Notes under the pieces: model-generated
Told to the model about the DNA's origin: nothing
The model's input: only the letters and a program-made list of their open reading frames with translations
Database searches by the model: none
In this document: one piece after another, positions 58,501-64,000 of the stretch
Numbering within the stretch: the stretch's first letter is position 1
Layout of the letters: each line of letters starts with the position of its first letter
Assembly: GCF_023053635.1 (NCBI RefSeq)
Contig: NC_086192.1
Coordinates: forward strand, 10,775,001 to 10,839,000
DNA: 64,000 nucleotides
From: Elgaria multicarinata webbii
Taxonomy: Eukaryota > Chordata > Lepidosauria > Squamata > Anguidae
Direction: 5' to 3'
Made by a program: the position numbers and the translations under genes

Positions 58501-61500
58501 CGCGGCTTCTTGCCCCTGTAGCGTATGGCTCGAAAATCTTATTATCGCTATCAGCATCCGTGACAAGCTGTTGCTGATTCAGCAACCCTGCGCATTTGAC
58601 TACAGAGCCGGCTGGAGACTGAATTAGATTTTCACACATAATCTCCCCATTTCCATCTTCCGCCTCGGAGTGGGAAAAGGTGGCCTCATACATCTGCTCT
58701 GATGCTGGGTTCGCATTCGCTGAAGATTTGTAAATACTTCAGCCGCCGCTGGGAACTCCTGAATATGTTTATTAAAAAGAAAAGGGAAAAAAGGTCTTTT
58801 TTAAAAAAAACAACCACATTTATCTTTGCAAACGGCTGAAAGCAACAGTTGTCGGTTCTAAAAGACTTAAAAAATTCAGAGTTGCCTGTTACTAGCCTTT
58901 CGCAGCCTGCTGCGAAGTTGTGTTAGGTTATAATCTCCTTCATATCCAGTGTTCAGTGGGTATGCTGGACAGGGATAATGGGACTTATAGTCCCATACAT
59001 CTGAAGGGAAACCAGACTGGGAGAAGCTGAGTGATTTGATTTTTGTTTTTTTCTTTACAAAAAGCCTCAATAAACGTTTTGCTATTTGTGTTCAGGAGGA
59101 AAGCAATTAACTTGCGGCATGGAGGCAAAACACCCCAAGTATTCACCAGGAGGCGACCTGTCTACACCTGCAGCCAGGTAGAAAGTATCCTCCGGTCAGG
59201 CTGCTACTTCAGATGTAAATTTGGCTGTGTGCGTGTATGTGTGTTTTTCCCCCTGTTAATAATCCCACCGAAGTAATTAATGCCCAATAAGCTGTGAGAC
59301 GTGCGTGTGTGTGTGTATGTGTGTGTTTTATGTAAACGGAGTTCTATGCACTCCCTAGGAAAGGAAAAAAACACACACACATAGATACACATTGCAATCC
59401 GCTCGATAAGCCTAAGTGATCTTAGTTTTACGCTCTTGTCACCACTTCTGGGTTTTGCTTTAATGAAGGAGTGGCAATTCAATCAGGGGGAAGAAAATGC
59501 TGAGCGTCGTAATTGCACACACATCTCCCTGGATTGAGGTTATGCCCCCACCCCACCCCACAAAGTCATTTCTCAGTTGAGTTCCACTTTATCAAGGGCT
59601 GGTTCTTACCCGCCTCAGTTGTGTGTAAGTTTGGAAGCTTTTATGAGCTGCACAACTCCACATCCAAGCCCTCCACAGAAACGTTTCCTGCCACCATGAG
59701 GTCTAGAAGCATTTTTTGTTTTTTTAAAAAAAGTCAGTTTACTAAATCTGCCATGAATACTTTCACCCCACTCTCCTGATCCCAAACATCGTATCCTTTC
59801 TTTCCTTTTAACCGTTCGCCTTCATATTGCTTTACGCATTATTATATTCCCTGAGCTCACCTCTTAAGATGTCACAGAAACCATAGGCGAAGGCCCGGAA
59901 ATGCGCATTCGGGGCGGGAGCTGCACATTTGCGAATTTGCGCAAACGGGAATTTGCATAAATTTGGGGAATTGGAAGGGGAAAAGTCCAATTCTGTCAAC
60001 TAGTGGACGATGGAACGAAATGCACCTGACAATCCATGAAATGCAAACGGAACAGGTTTTACAAAAGCCCGGGAGCCCCAGGTGCGAGGAGATGGCCGTC
60101 ACTCCGAGTCCAAAGGCGCAGGGGTGGTTTCCAGGGCAGGTAAACCAAAGATAAGGGACAGAGACAGGTGAATGAGAAGGTTTGGCAGGAGGAGCCATGG
60201 CGCAGAGCGGCTGTTTAGACTGGAGCCAGGTTCGAGACCTGGGCTTTATAGGGCCTGGTGCGCCAGGATTGGCCCTTGGGGGGGTCAGCTGACAGAATGT
60301 TCGGGCAAGCTGGTACTGCAGCCTAGGTGGCGACCCTGAGCCAAAGAGGTCTGCCTGCCTGTTAGACCGATGCCCTTGGTGGCACCAGAGGAAGGTGCTG
60401 GAGCCTGGTTCTAGACCCACTCAGCGCATCCTGGTGCCTTACGTCATATTAAAGTCCCTGGCCTGCTCGTTCACAGCGCCTAAGTTGGACAAAACTCACC
60501 GTGTCCTGAACCTGGGAGACGAGCGCAACAGGTTTGCTCATCCTGGGCCTCTGAACATAGAAACTGCTTTCCTTCTACAGATAGTGAGTTAATGGGCCTG
60601 CAGCTCCTACTTTCAGATATTGCTTTGTTTCTTGGGTTGAGAAGCAAAGGCATACAGAATAAAACCCGTTGGGGCTCCTCTCTCTCTTTAACAAGCTTCT
60701 TCGTTTACTTTGGAGATCCACTCCAGGGTTCCTGCTGCTTCCTTTGCAGTATACATCCGAAAGCACGTTTTACGCCTTTTAAAGCGAATCAGTCCACACC
60801 AGCCGCTTATTTGTTTATTCTTTCTCTCTAGCACCGGACCTGCGCATGGCGCCAGACCTGTTGAGGCTCAGGGAGCTTTCAGAGAGAAAGATGTGTAAGG
60901 ACCCCCTTTTTTGCAGCTTCGGCGCTTTTTACTCACTGTTCCCATCAAGCAAGAGGAATGTTGCGGGGCTTCACATGGTTGTGGCCATGCTGGGTAGGGA
61001 TGATGGGACTTGTAGTCCAACACAACTGGACAACAGCGGGGCGGGGACGGTGGAAATAGAGAGGAGCAGAACAGAATGGAGGAGAGGTACCTTTCTTTTG
61101 TGATCAGCAGAGCAGATCAAAAGATGAAACCAGCCCAGGCTCCAACTTGGTGATTGCGATCTGATGAGTAATTTTTTAAAGCAAACATATGAGGTAGTGT
61201 GGGTAATATTCTCGTACCAAGTTTAAGAGACCGAAAGAACTGGGCATGTTTAGCCTGGAGAAGAGAAGATTGAGGGGAGACATGAGAGCACTCTTCAAAT
61301 ACTTGAAAGGTTGTCCCACAGAGGAGGGCCAGGATCTGTTCTCGATCCTCCCAGAGTGCAGGACACGGAATAACGGGCTCAAGTGACAGGAAGCCAGATT
61401 CCGGCTGGACAGCAGGAAAAACGTCCTGTTAGAGCAGTATGATAATGGAACCAACGACCGAGGGACGTGGTGGGCTCTCCCACCCTAGAGGCCTTCAAGA

Positions 61501-62577
61501 GGCAGCTGGACAACCCTCTGTCTGGGATGCTTTAGGGTGGATTCCTGCATTGAGCAGGGGGTTGGACTCGATGGCCTTAGAGGCCCCTTCCAACTCTACT
61601 ATTCTATGATTCTAAGCAGTAGAGGACTATTGATCAATTGCGGCAAGTGATACCACTATAATTAAATACAACTTTTGCTGCCCGGGCACTGATGTCGTCA
61701 GAGGACATGCCCCTGGTGGTTCCACATGGACCTACGGCCGAACTGGACTCCACCAGGAGAAGATCCTGATATTCCCAGCTTAACGGTGTTCTGCTTGGCA
61801 AAAGGAATGACCCAGCGTAGTCGCTCGTTTGCAACTTGCCTTTGTTTTGTTTAGATCCCTTTCAGATATTCAGGACTTGTCCAGCATCTCTTGCGAGGAC
61901 TCGTGGAAGCGAACAGCTTATAAAACTCCCGGAAGCACTCACTCACCCACTGATGCCAGCACCCCGCGCAGCCCAGGTAATGGGTGAGGGAGGAAAGAGG
62001 TGGTCCATCTTGAGCAGTAGTCCCCAGGCCACGTGCCACGGGAGGGAATGGCCCGTGGGCCACCAGAAACAAAATTAATTCGGTAGTCAACGAGCAATCC
62101 ATTTTGTTGCTTCTCAGTGTCGGTCCAAATTTATGTGGTCGGAGAGGGGAAAAGACCCAAGTTCTTCTTCTTTTTTTTTTTTTAGTGGATAACAGCTCCC
62201 TATCTGGTCACCTGGAGGCACTCTCTGCCTGCCATAGGCGAATAGAAAAGGGGCTGTTTAAAAGCCTACCAAGATAAGTGTATCCCCTTAATGTGAACCC
62301 TGCGTAGGTTTTCCTGACCCTTTGCCCCACCTGATTAAAAAAAGGAGGTGTCCTAATTTCCCCACCTTGCCGCCGCCCCTTTTCAGCAGCAGCGCCGCCA
62401 GCGTTTCCCTCGACCGCCACGAAATACAAGGATTGCTCCCAGATGACCCTGGATATGACACGTTGGGACAGCCAGGAGACTTCCTTGTTTGGGCTCAGTG
62501 CCTTCATGATGGCCTGTGCGAGAGGGAAGACCGCGGAGGCCCCCCTTGCCCCCATAGCAGCGGGACATTCTGAACCT
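26735..62577 (+). CDS. TEX14: TEX14, 21 coding exons (3' end off the right edge; one or more exons missing)
   Basis: TEX14 is the scaffold that keeps germ-cell intercellular bridges open by binding CEP55 and blocking abscission. The exons listed below join in phase, except between 51593 and 55699, to about 1217 codons; the human protein is about 1,490 residues. Order of parts: N-terminal segment, ankyrin repeats (residues about 45-120), pseudokinase (about 185-505), CEP55-binding motif (804-812), then Ser/Glu-rich and conserved C-terminal blocks. The kinase fold is there but the catalytic loop reads HRTFSSYA instead of HRD-type and the DFG site reads TNLEY, as in mammalian TEX14, so no phosphotransfer is expected. 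All donors are GT. It lies head-to-head with RAD51C. Confidence 0.95.
27030..27350. mobile_element. Dispersed repeat and MITE in TEX14 intron 1
   Basis: ACCTTAAAGACTAACAAATA and CTTCATCAGATGCATGAAAT match a family also at 47600-47680. After it come repeated ACAACCCAT blocks of a palindromic MITE. Confidence 0.6.
27357..27452 (+). pseudogene. U3 snoRNA fragment in TEX14 intron 1
   Basis: CCAAAGTGTTCTC, CGAGCACGAAGC, GGCAGTGCTGCATTT and TCTGTTCT with GGGAGAACA follow the order of the box B to 3' part of U3. The 5' domain (box A) and a clear box C and D are missing. It lies about 490 bases after the live TEX14 exon, as U3 copy 1 lies about 1.06 kb after the dead exon copy. Confidence 0.7.
27753..27867 (+). 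CDS. TEX14: TEX14 exon: ankyrin repeat 1
   Basis: Encodes [20 protein letters not shown] then [17 protein letters not shown], an ankyrin repeat with the usual G-TPL and LL--G positions. The acceptor is TTTTTCAG and the donor GTAAGT. Confidence 0.95.
28490..28960 (+). mobile_element. Half fold-back MITE joined to a CR1 tail
   Basis: The MITE half ends in TGTGTCTGGTCACAC at about 28655 and the CR1 tail follows at once, ending CTATTCTATGATTCTATA. Confidence 0.75.
29130..29295 (+). CDS. TEX14: TEX14 exon: ankyrin repeat 2
   Basis: Encodes [20 protein letters not shown] then [18 protein letters not shown] and [10 protein letters not shown]. This is nearly identical to the mammalian ankyrin segment. 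The acceptor is TTTCTCAG and the donor GTGTGT. Confidence 0.95.
29608..29744 (+). CDS. TEX14: TEX14 exon after the ankyrin repeats
   Basis: Encodes [20 protein letters not shown] then [17 protein letters not shown] and on to GGITQ. The donor GTAAGC is followed within a few bases by an L2-like LINE tail (29748-30040), leaving almost no original intron next to the exon. Confidence 0.93.
29748..30040 (+). mobile_element. L2-like LINE tail abutting a TEX14 splice donor
   Basis: Codes for [20 protein letters not shown] in the LINE frame from a few bases after the donor at 29745, then a tail ending ATATTGATAAAAATAATA. Confidence 0.8.
30276..30357 (+). CDS. TEX14: TEX14 exon: lead-in to the pseudokinase
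   Basis: Encodes [20 protein letters not shown] then FSFGFGK. The FSFGFGK end matches YSFGFGK of human TEX14. The acceptor is CCTACAG and the donor GTGAGA. Confidence 0.9.
30655..31140 (-). mobile_element. CR1 3' end, inverted
   Basis: Starts ATAGAATCATAGAATAGTAG and runs through CCTGCACTCTGGGAGGATCA to CCAGACCCCTGATCATCCTC. Confidence 0.88.
31398..31627 (+). mobile_element. tRNA-derived SINE
   Basis: An A-box-like GTGGCCTAGTTAGAGC and the B box GGTTCTAGTCC mark a tRNA-type promoter. It ends in GGGATGTAAGTGTAATAAAT. A second full copy is at 35403-35638. Confidence 0.85.
31814..31944 (+). CDS. TEX14: TEX14 exon: pseudokinase N-lobe 1
   Basis: Encodes [20 protein letters not shown] then [20 protein letters not shown]. 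No glycine-rich kinase loop is present, in keeping with a pseudokinase. The acceptor is TTGTCTCAG and the donor GTAAGT. Confidence 0.94.
32505..33010 (+). mobile_element. Two SINE-like copies around an inverted LINE tail
   Basis: TTGCAGGCAGAAGGCC, GGTTCAGTCCTC and TGCTGCCAGTCCGTGTCGAC mark the first (32505-32672). A weaker relative is at 32850-33000. A LINE tail (32690-32790) lies between. A third fragment is at 55985-56060. Confidence 0.65.
33000..33202. mobile_element. Palindromic MITE
   Basis: CTGTTCAGACGACACGCTAA faces TTAGCGTGTTGTCCGAAGAG. Confidence 0.8.
33549..34363 (+). mobile_element. Solo LTR of an endogenous retrovirus-like element, with a nested LINE tail
   Basis: Begins TGTGGC and ends GTGACA, with the 5-base target copy GCTGC on both sides (33544-33548 and 34364-34368). 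A LINE tail sits inside (about 33812-34072). A relative is at 56068-56683. No internal genes remain; it is a fossil. Confidence 0.82.
34556..34669 (+). CDS. TEX14: TEX14 exon: pseudokinase N-lobe 2
   Basis: Encodes [20 protein letters not shown] then [17 protein letters not shown]. The Lys of VTVK is in the place of the ATP-anchoring Lys of active kinases. The donor is GTACGA. Confidence 0.94.
35018..35141 (+). CDS. TEX14: TEX14 exon: pseudokinase hinge
   Basis: Encodes [20 protein letters not shown] then [20 protein letters not shown]. The acceptor is TTTGCAG and the donor GTAAAA. Confidence 0.94.
35403..35638 (+). mobile_element. tRNA-derived SINE
   Basis: GTGTAGAGGCTAGAGTGTCA, AGGTTCTAGGCC and a tail of AAATAAATAA, the same family as 31398. 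Confidence 0.85.
35885..36330 (+). mobile_element. L2-like LINE tail just upstream of a TEX14 exon
   Basis: Encodes [20 protein letters not shown] and ends CCGCCTTGAGGCCCGG plus AAC/AAT repeats, about 55 bases before the exon at 36384. Confidence 0.82.
36384..36562 (+). CDS. TEX14: TEX14 exon: pseudokinase catalytic-loop region
   Basis: Encodes [20 protein letters not shown], then [20 protein letters not shown] and [20 protein letters not shown] replaces the HRDLKxxN loop and TNLEY replaces the DFG motif, the same kind of change as in mammalian TEX14. The donor is GTAAAA. Confidence 0.95.
36665..37393. mobile_element. MITE with terminal repeats, holding a second MITE
   Basis: Ends CAGGGTAGATAAAAGTCC and TTAAATCAAATCCACCCTG. 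Inside lies another element (36984-37153) with ends CCGTATTTCTTCGATTG and TTGAAGGAATACGG. A relative in the other direction is at 54528-55448. Confidence 0.82.
37490..38280 (+). mobile_element. Long CR1-clade LINE fragment (TTATGTTCT family)
   Basis: The longest copy of this family here, ending CTTGGTCTGATCCAGCCGGG and CTTATGTTCTTTC. Confidence 0.82.
38693..38844 (+). CDS. TEX14: TEX14 exon: pseudokinase C-lobe 1
   Basis: Encodes [20 protein letters not shown] then [20 protein letters not shown] and [10 protein letters not shown]. The APE motif and the DIYSF helix are kept. The donor is GTATGT. Confidence 0.95.
38972..39268. mobile_element. Palindromic MITE pair
   Basis: GGTTCGCACAACACGCC faces GTTAGTGTGTTGTCCGAACC, followed by a second arm set up to 39268. 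Confidence 0.7.
40022..40415 (-). mobile_element. LINE tail, inverted, with a local direct repeat
   Basis: GATTTTTATGCCGCCCTTCA and CTTGACAGTCCCTGCCCACA, then a block with GTTGGTAGCAGGAGGGAGGG that occurs twice. Confidence 0.8.
40525..41255 (-). mobile_element. CR1-clade LINE, inverted, right before a TEX14 exon
   Basis: AGAACAGAAGAAGCTGGATC through GTTGTAACCTTCCCTCCTAG, then a second partial copy to 41255. The exon begins at 41344. Confidence 0.8.
41344..41534 (+). CDS. TEX14: TEX14 exon: pseudokinase C-lobe 2
   Basis: Encodes [20 protein letters not shown], then [20 protein letters not shown] and [15 protein letters not shown]. The PKPYYD and [13 protein letters not shown] blocks are almost unchanged from mammals. 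The acceptor is TTTCCAG and the donor GTGAAC. Confidence 0.95.
41893..43045 (-). mobile_element. Three CR1-clade LINE copies, two created by a tandem duplication
   Basis: The block from GGAGGTCGCACCTAGCCATC to TAAGAAGAGCCCTGCTGGAT is repeated about 360 bases further on, including the foreign bases CTTGTCTAAATAAATGTGG between LINE pieces, so it is a duplication rather than separate insertions. Confidence 0.82.
43270..43435 (+). CDS. TEX14: TEX14 exon after the pseudokinase
   Basis: Encodes [20 protein letters not shown], then [20 protein letters not shown] and a Glu/Ala-rich end. Similarity to mammals is weak apart from the PDVNVYL-like block. Phase (complete codon in, one base out) fits both neighbours. 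The acceptor TTGATAG has a poor pyrimidine tract. Confidence 0.85.
43725..45050. mobile_element. LINE cluster in a TEX14 intron
   Basis: CR1-clade copy (43725-43957, inverted), L2-like frame end (43935-44295, with [20 protein letters not shown]) and two inverted tails (44290-44680 and 44813-45050). Confidence 0.8.
45224..45842. mobile_element. Tc1/mariner-type non-autonomous element with long inverted ends
   Basis: The right end read inverted gives CAGTGGTGACCAAAATTGTG, and the left end is CAGCGGCGGCCCAAATTGTG. The inverted match extends about 120 bases on each side. A TA follows the right end. There is no transposase frame in the middle. Confidence 0.85.
46058..46989 (+). CDS. TEX14: TEX14 long exon with the CEP55-binding motif
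   Basis: A 932-base exon encoding about 310 residues. It contains [14 protein letters not shown] (matches [13 protein letters not shown] of human), an acidic Glu/Ser stretch, the coiled-coil block [15 protein letters not shown] with [14 protein letters not shown], and the motif [13 protein letters not shown]. The acceptor is TTTCTCAG and the donor GTAAGA. Phase fits the exons on both sides. Confidence 0.95.
46780..46806 (+). other. TEX14: CEP55-binding motif AVGPPSKNY of TEX14
   Basis: The nine residues fit the AxGPPx3Y pattern by which mammalian TEX14 occupies the CEP55 hinge and keeps ALIX and TSG101 out, stopping abscission of germ cells. The flanking IPPP also matches. This supports the same bridge function in this reptile. 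Confidence 0.93.
47705..48232 (-). mobile_element. CR1 3' end, inverted
   Basis: AGAGTTGGAAGGGGCCTATA through CTTGAGCCCCTTATTCCGTG to CCCCTCCAGCTTTGC. Confidence 0.88.
48624..48721 (+). CDS. TEX14: TEX14 exon, basic Ser/Pro-rich
   Basis: Encodes [20 protein letters not shown] then [13 protein letters not shown]. The acceptor is TTTTCTCAG and the donor GTGAGT. Sequence similarity to mammals is slight, but the phase (0 in, 2 out) fits the exons on both sides exactly. Confidence 0.72.
48900..49924. other. TEX14 intron, mixed repeats
   Basis: LINE tail (49050-49115) and a SINE 3' half (49770-49865). The GC-rich middle (49230-49740) is not recognised; its frames do not look like a known gene. 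Confidence 0.55.
49925..50007 (+). CDS. TEX14: TEX14 exon, short
   Basis: Encodes [20 protein letters not shown] then MAQSEWT. The acceptor is TTGCAG and the donor GTGAGT. Phase is 2 in, 1 out, matching both neighbours. The join gives [14 protein letters not shown], which parallels LKWKMEVKEMAKKA of mammalian TEX14. Confidence 0.78.
50505..50715. repeat. Minisatellite of about 44-base units
   Basis: Five units of TGTAATTTGCGAAATTCGCA plus GCTGCGTTTTGCACAGATTG in a TEX14 intron. Confidence 0.93.
51315..51593 (+). CDS. TEX14: TEX14 exon with the EVKQMAKKA block
   Basis: Encodes [20 protein letters not shown], then [19 protein letters not shown] and a charged stretch ending SEGSENQ. The donor GTAAGA sits at 51594. 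The same reading frame stays open past the donor and right through the minisatellite that follows, to a stop near 52135. Confidence 0.92.
51655..52118. repeat. Minisatellite right after a TEX14 exon
   Basis: Sixteen units of about 27-29 bases with core GTTTGGCAGGCGTACCACGG, starting about 60 bases after the donor at 51594. G-rich on the plus strand and free of stops in several frames. Confidence 0.95.
52140..53195. mobile_element. MITE split by a second element
   Basis: The outer ends GCCTCAGTCCAGACAACACG and GTGTGGTCTGAACTGAGCC are inverse-like. The central part (about 52590-53095) reads on the minus strand as an open stretch followed by AATAAAAGC, possibly a piece of an LTR-type retroelement; a fossil. 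Confidence 0.55.
53200..54520. other. TEX14 intron, unrecognised
   Basis: An open stretch at 53411-53755 has no family I recognise. The missing TEX14 exon should lie in 51.6-55.7 kb but no candidate with good sites and phase was found. Confidence 0.5.
54528..55448. mobile_element. MITE (CAGGGTGGAT family) interrupted by a hAT MITE
   Basis: Outer ends AGGGTGGATTTGATTTAAAT and TTGATTTTTGTCCACCCTGG. Shares CACTACTCAGAAAGACTCGA with the inverse copy at 36665-37393. Confidence 0.85.
54548..54810. mobile_element. hAT-type MITE with perfect 8-base target duplication
   Basis: Ends CAGGGGTTCTTAACC and GGTTAAGAACCACTG. Flanked on both sides by ATTTAAAT (54540-54547 and 54811-54818). Confidence 0.92.
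55498..55560. repeat. AT/AG microsatellite
   Basis: An AT run then an AG run, about 140 bases upstream of the TEX14 exon at 55699. Confidence 0.95.
55699..55818 (+). CDS. TEX14: TEX14 exon with the EEFLTPD block
   Basis: Encodes [20 protein letters not shown] then [27 protein letters not shown] matches DEFLTPD of human TEX14. It starts on a whole codon while the exon ending at 51593 ends one base into a codon, so an exon of length 3n+2 is missing between them. Confidence 0.9.
56068..56683 (+). mobile_element. Solo LTR, relative of the one at 33549
   Basis: Begins TGTGGCGTTG and ends GTCGCAACA. Shares GAGTGCGGAATGTTGGACTG and CTGAGTGGGTG with the other. No clear target duplication, so it may be older or rearranged. 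No internal genes; a fossil. Confidence 0.78.
56894..56981 (+). CDS. TEX14: TEX14 exon
   Basis: Encodes [20 protein letters not shown] then [13 protein letters not shown]-type spacing resembles the matching human segment. The acceptor is CTCTTCAG and the donor GTCAGC. Phase fits on both sides. Confidence 0.82.
57000..60831. other. TEX14 intron of about 3.9 kb
   Basis: Contains two CR1-clade LINE pieces (57298-57406 and 57905-58048), a dispersed repeat (58920-59030) and otherwise unrecognised sequence. No other gene seen. Confidence 0.55.
60832..60894 (+). CDS. TEX14: TEX14 short exon
   Basis: Encodes [20 protein letters not shown]. The acceptor is CTCTCTAG and the donor GTAAGG. It follows the previous exon and precedes the next in phase, giving RKM-Y-IQDLSS at the join. 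Confidence 0.82.
61225..61616 (+). mobile_element. CR1 3' end
   Basis: From GAACTGGGCATGTTTAGCC to CTACTATTCTATGATTCTAA. Confidence 0.88.
61866..61976 (+). CDS. TEX14: TEX14 exon with the IQDLSSIS block
   Basis: Encodes [20 protein letters not shown] then [16 protein letters not shown], close to human [10 protein letters not shown] and onward. The acceptor CCCTTTCAG at 61865 is used rather than the AG at 61853, because only the former keeps this frame. The donor is GTAATG. Confidence 0.9.
62387..62577 (+). CDS. TEX14: TEX14 exon with the KYKDC block (last one in the window)
   Basis: In the phase set by the previous exon it encodes [20 protein letters not shown] then [20 protein letters not shown], ending in SEP before donor GTAAGT. 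QYKDC and WNSQE of human TEX14 align. Another frame of the first bases reads SSAAS, as in human, so a small indel near the 5' end is possible. The protein should continue beyond the window. Confidence 0.82.
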
Positions 62578-62837
62578 GTAAGTTTACTCGGGCTTGGGGG
62601 GCAGGCCGTGAGGGGGGTTTGGTGGAACAGAAACAATGCATGAGGTACCGGTTCCCCTCTATTTGACACTGGTTGGGCCTCATCTTTTTTAATTATGTTT
62701 TTTTTTAAAAAAATTAAAACTTTTTTTTAATTGTGAATATATCTGGTGTGATGGCATGGGATGCTGCAACCTTGATAAAGCTAAACGGGTCTAGGCCTGG
62801 TCAGTTTCTGGAAGGGCGACTACCAGGGAACCCCATA

Positions 62838-63288
62838 TACATTGATTCCTGCATTGAGCAGGCGGTTGGACTCGATGGCCTTGTAGGCCCCTTCCAACTC
62901 TATGATTCTATGATCAACAAACAAAACAGAAAGTACATCATGAAAACAAGAAAAAAAAACCATACGTTGTGTATATAAAATAATCATTTATTATTATATT
63001 ATTGAATGGTTTTAGTTTTTGAGAACCGCTGAGTGAGCTTCGGCTGTTGGGCGGTAAAAAATTTATTTATTTATTTATTTATTCAAGGATTTTTATGCCG
63101 CCATTCAGCCAAAAGAGGCTCTCACGGCGGCTTACAAAAGTATTTCTTGACAGTCCCTGCCCACAGGCTTACAATCTAAAAGACATGACACAAAAGGAAA
63201 GGGGACTGGGAGGGAGGAGGAGGAGGGGGAAAAGGAAAGCAAATTCAGGCACTACAATCTTAGTTGGAAAGTTCAATGCAAAAAATGC

Positions 63289-63340
<52 letters not shown>

Positions 63341-63700
63341 TGTATCCCGCCTTTTTGCCCCGTACTGGGCCTCAAGGCGGCCTTAAATTTTTTAAAACAT
63401 ACATATTTAAAAACCTATGAAAAGAAATATACAAAAGTTTTTTTAAAAATTAAATATATTACATTATTAAAACATTAAATATTTAAAATACACGACAATT
63501 TTACAAGTCCTTAACATAGATGGAGGCCCATATTATTCGGCAAAGGCCTGCAGGAACAAAGAAGTTTTTGCCTGCTTCCGAAAGCCCATCAAGGAGGGAG
63601 CCAGTCTAGCTTCCCCGGGAAGAGAGTTCCAGAGCACCGGAGCAGCCACCGAGAAGGCCCTCTCCTGTGTTCCCACCAGGCGCACCAATGTATGTACCGT
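62838..63700. mobile_element. LINE tails at the right edge
   Basis: Short CR1 end (62838-62914), L2-like tail (63005-63062), inverted tail (63060-63275), ATT microsatellite (63288-63341) and an inverted frame end (63345-63700) with CCAGAGCACCGGAGCAGCCA. Confidence 0.78.
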
Positions 63701-64000
63701 CCCCCCCCCAAAAAGAGAGAGTTATACAAAGGTTTCAAGAAAAGCAAACCAGATATTTATTCACTTGCAAGTTGCGTCTGTATAACACTCATTCAAAAGT
63801 TGATAATGTTATTAGGTCCTTGATCCATTGCATTATGGAAGGTGCGAATTTGTCTTTTAATGTGATAGTATAAGTCTTTTGGCTGTCATAAAGGGCTCTG
63901 AAGATCCATCTGTGCTGACCATGTGTTAACTTCCAAGAAGCCAGTAGGAAATTTAGGAGGATGTGCACATTATTCCATATTATAGATTGTTTCATTACAA
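63701..64000. other. Right edge, unrecognised
   Basis: A/T-rich sequence, probably TEX14 intron; no exon or known repeat seen. Confidence 0.4.

Noticed and set aside
1-64000. CRISPR arrays, bacterial operons or phage genes
   Set aside because: Spliced vertebrate genes and eukaryotic repeats fill the window; the tandem arrays have no spacer structure.

Overview
This is a piece of a vertebrate nuclear genome, most likely a squamate (lizard-type) reptile. Two conserved genes with intact splice sites lie head-to-head, and the DNA between their exons is packed with repeats typical of squamates: CR1-clade LINE tails ending in ATTCTATG or TTATGTTCT, L2-like LINE tails ending in a GGGCGGTATAAAT motif plus AATA repeats, tRNA-derived SINEs, many palindromic MITEs and solo LTRs. 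The species cannot be named from this window.

Layout. Positions 4818-12339 (minus strand) hold exons 1-5 of RAD51C, a RAD51-paralogue ATPase of homologous recombination; its last exons lie off the left edge. Its CpG-rich start region is followed at once by a 1-kb tandem array with a higher-order (three-monomer) structure (about 12470-13510). Positions 26735-62577 (plus strand) hold 21 coding exons of TEX14, the germ-cell intercellular-bridge protein: ankyrin repeats, a pseudokinase, a CEP55-binding AxGPPx3Y motif and a long low-complexity C-terminal half. Its end lies off the right edge and at least one internal exon was not found.

The 14-kb interval between the two genes is the most interesting part. 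It holds four complete 219-nt U3 snoRNA genes (15744, 17042, 19363, 20867), three of them in a tandem array whose units carry an octamer-like distal element, a proximal sequence element at a fixed -62/-44 position, and a 3' box. A separate direct duplication covers the TEX14 5' region and first coding exon: the copy at about 13.6-14.8 kb carries a dead exon that keeps its ATG and splice donor, and the copy at about 25.4-27.0 kb carries the working exon. The dead exon is followed by live U3 genes, while the live exon is followed in its intron by a dead U3 fragment (27357). The simplest reading is that a module made of TEX14 exon plus U3 was duplicated and each copy kept the opposite half. This is inference.

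The remaining sequence is introns full of repeats. Useful relative-age markers are LINE tails present in only one of two or three duplicated copies, a hAT MITE with a perfect 8-bp target duplication nested in another MITE, and a solo LTR with a perfect 5-bp target duplication that was later hit by a LINE tail. All calls come from reading the sequence and remembered protein families; no search was run.
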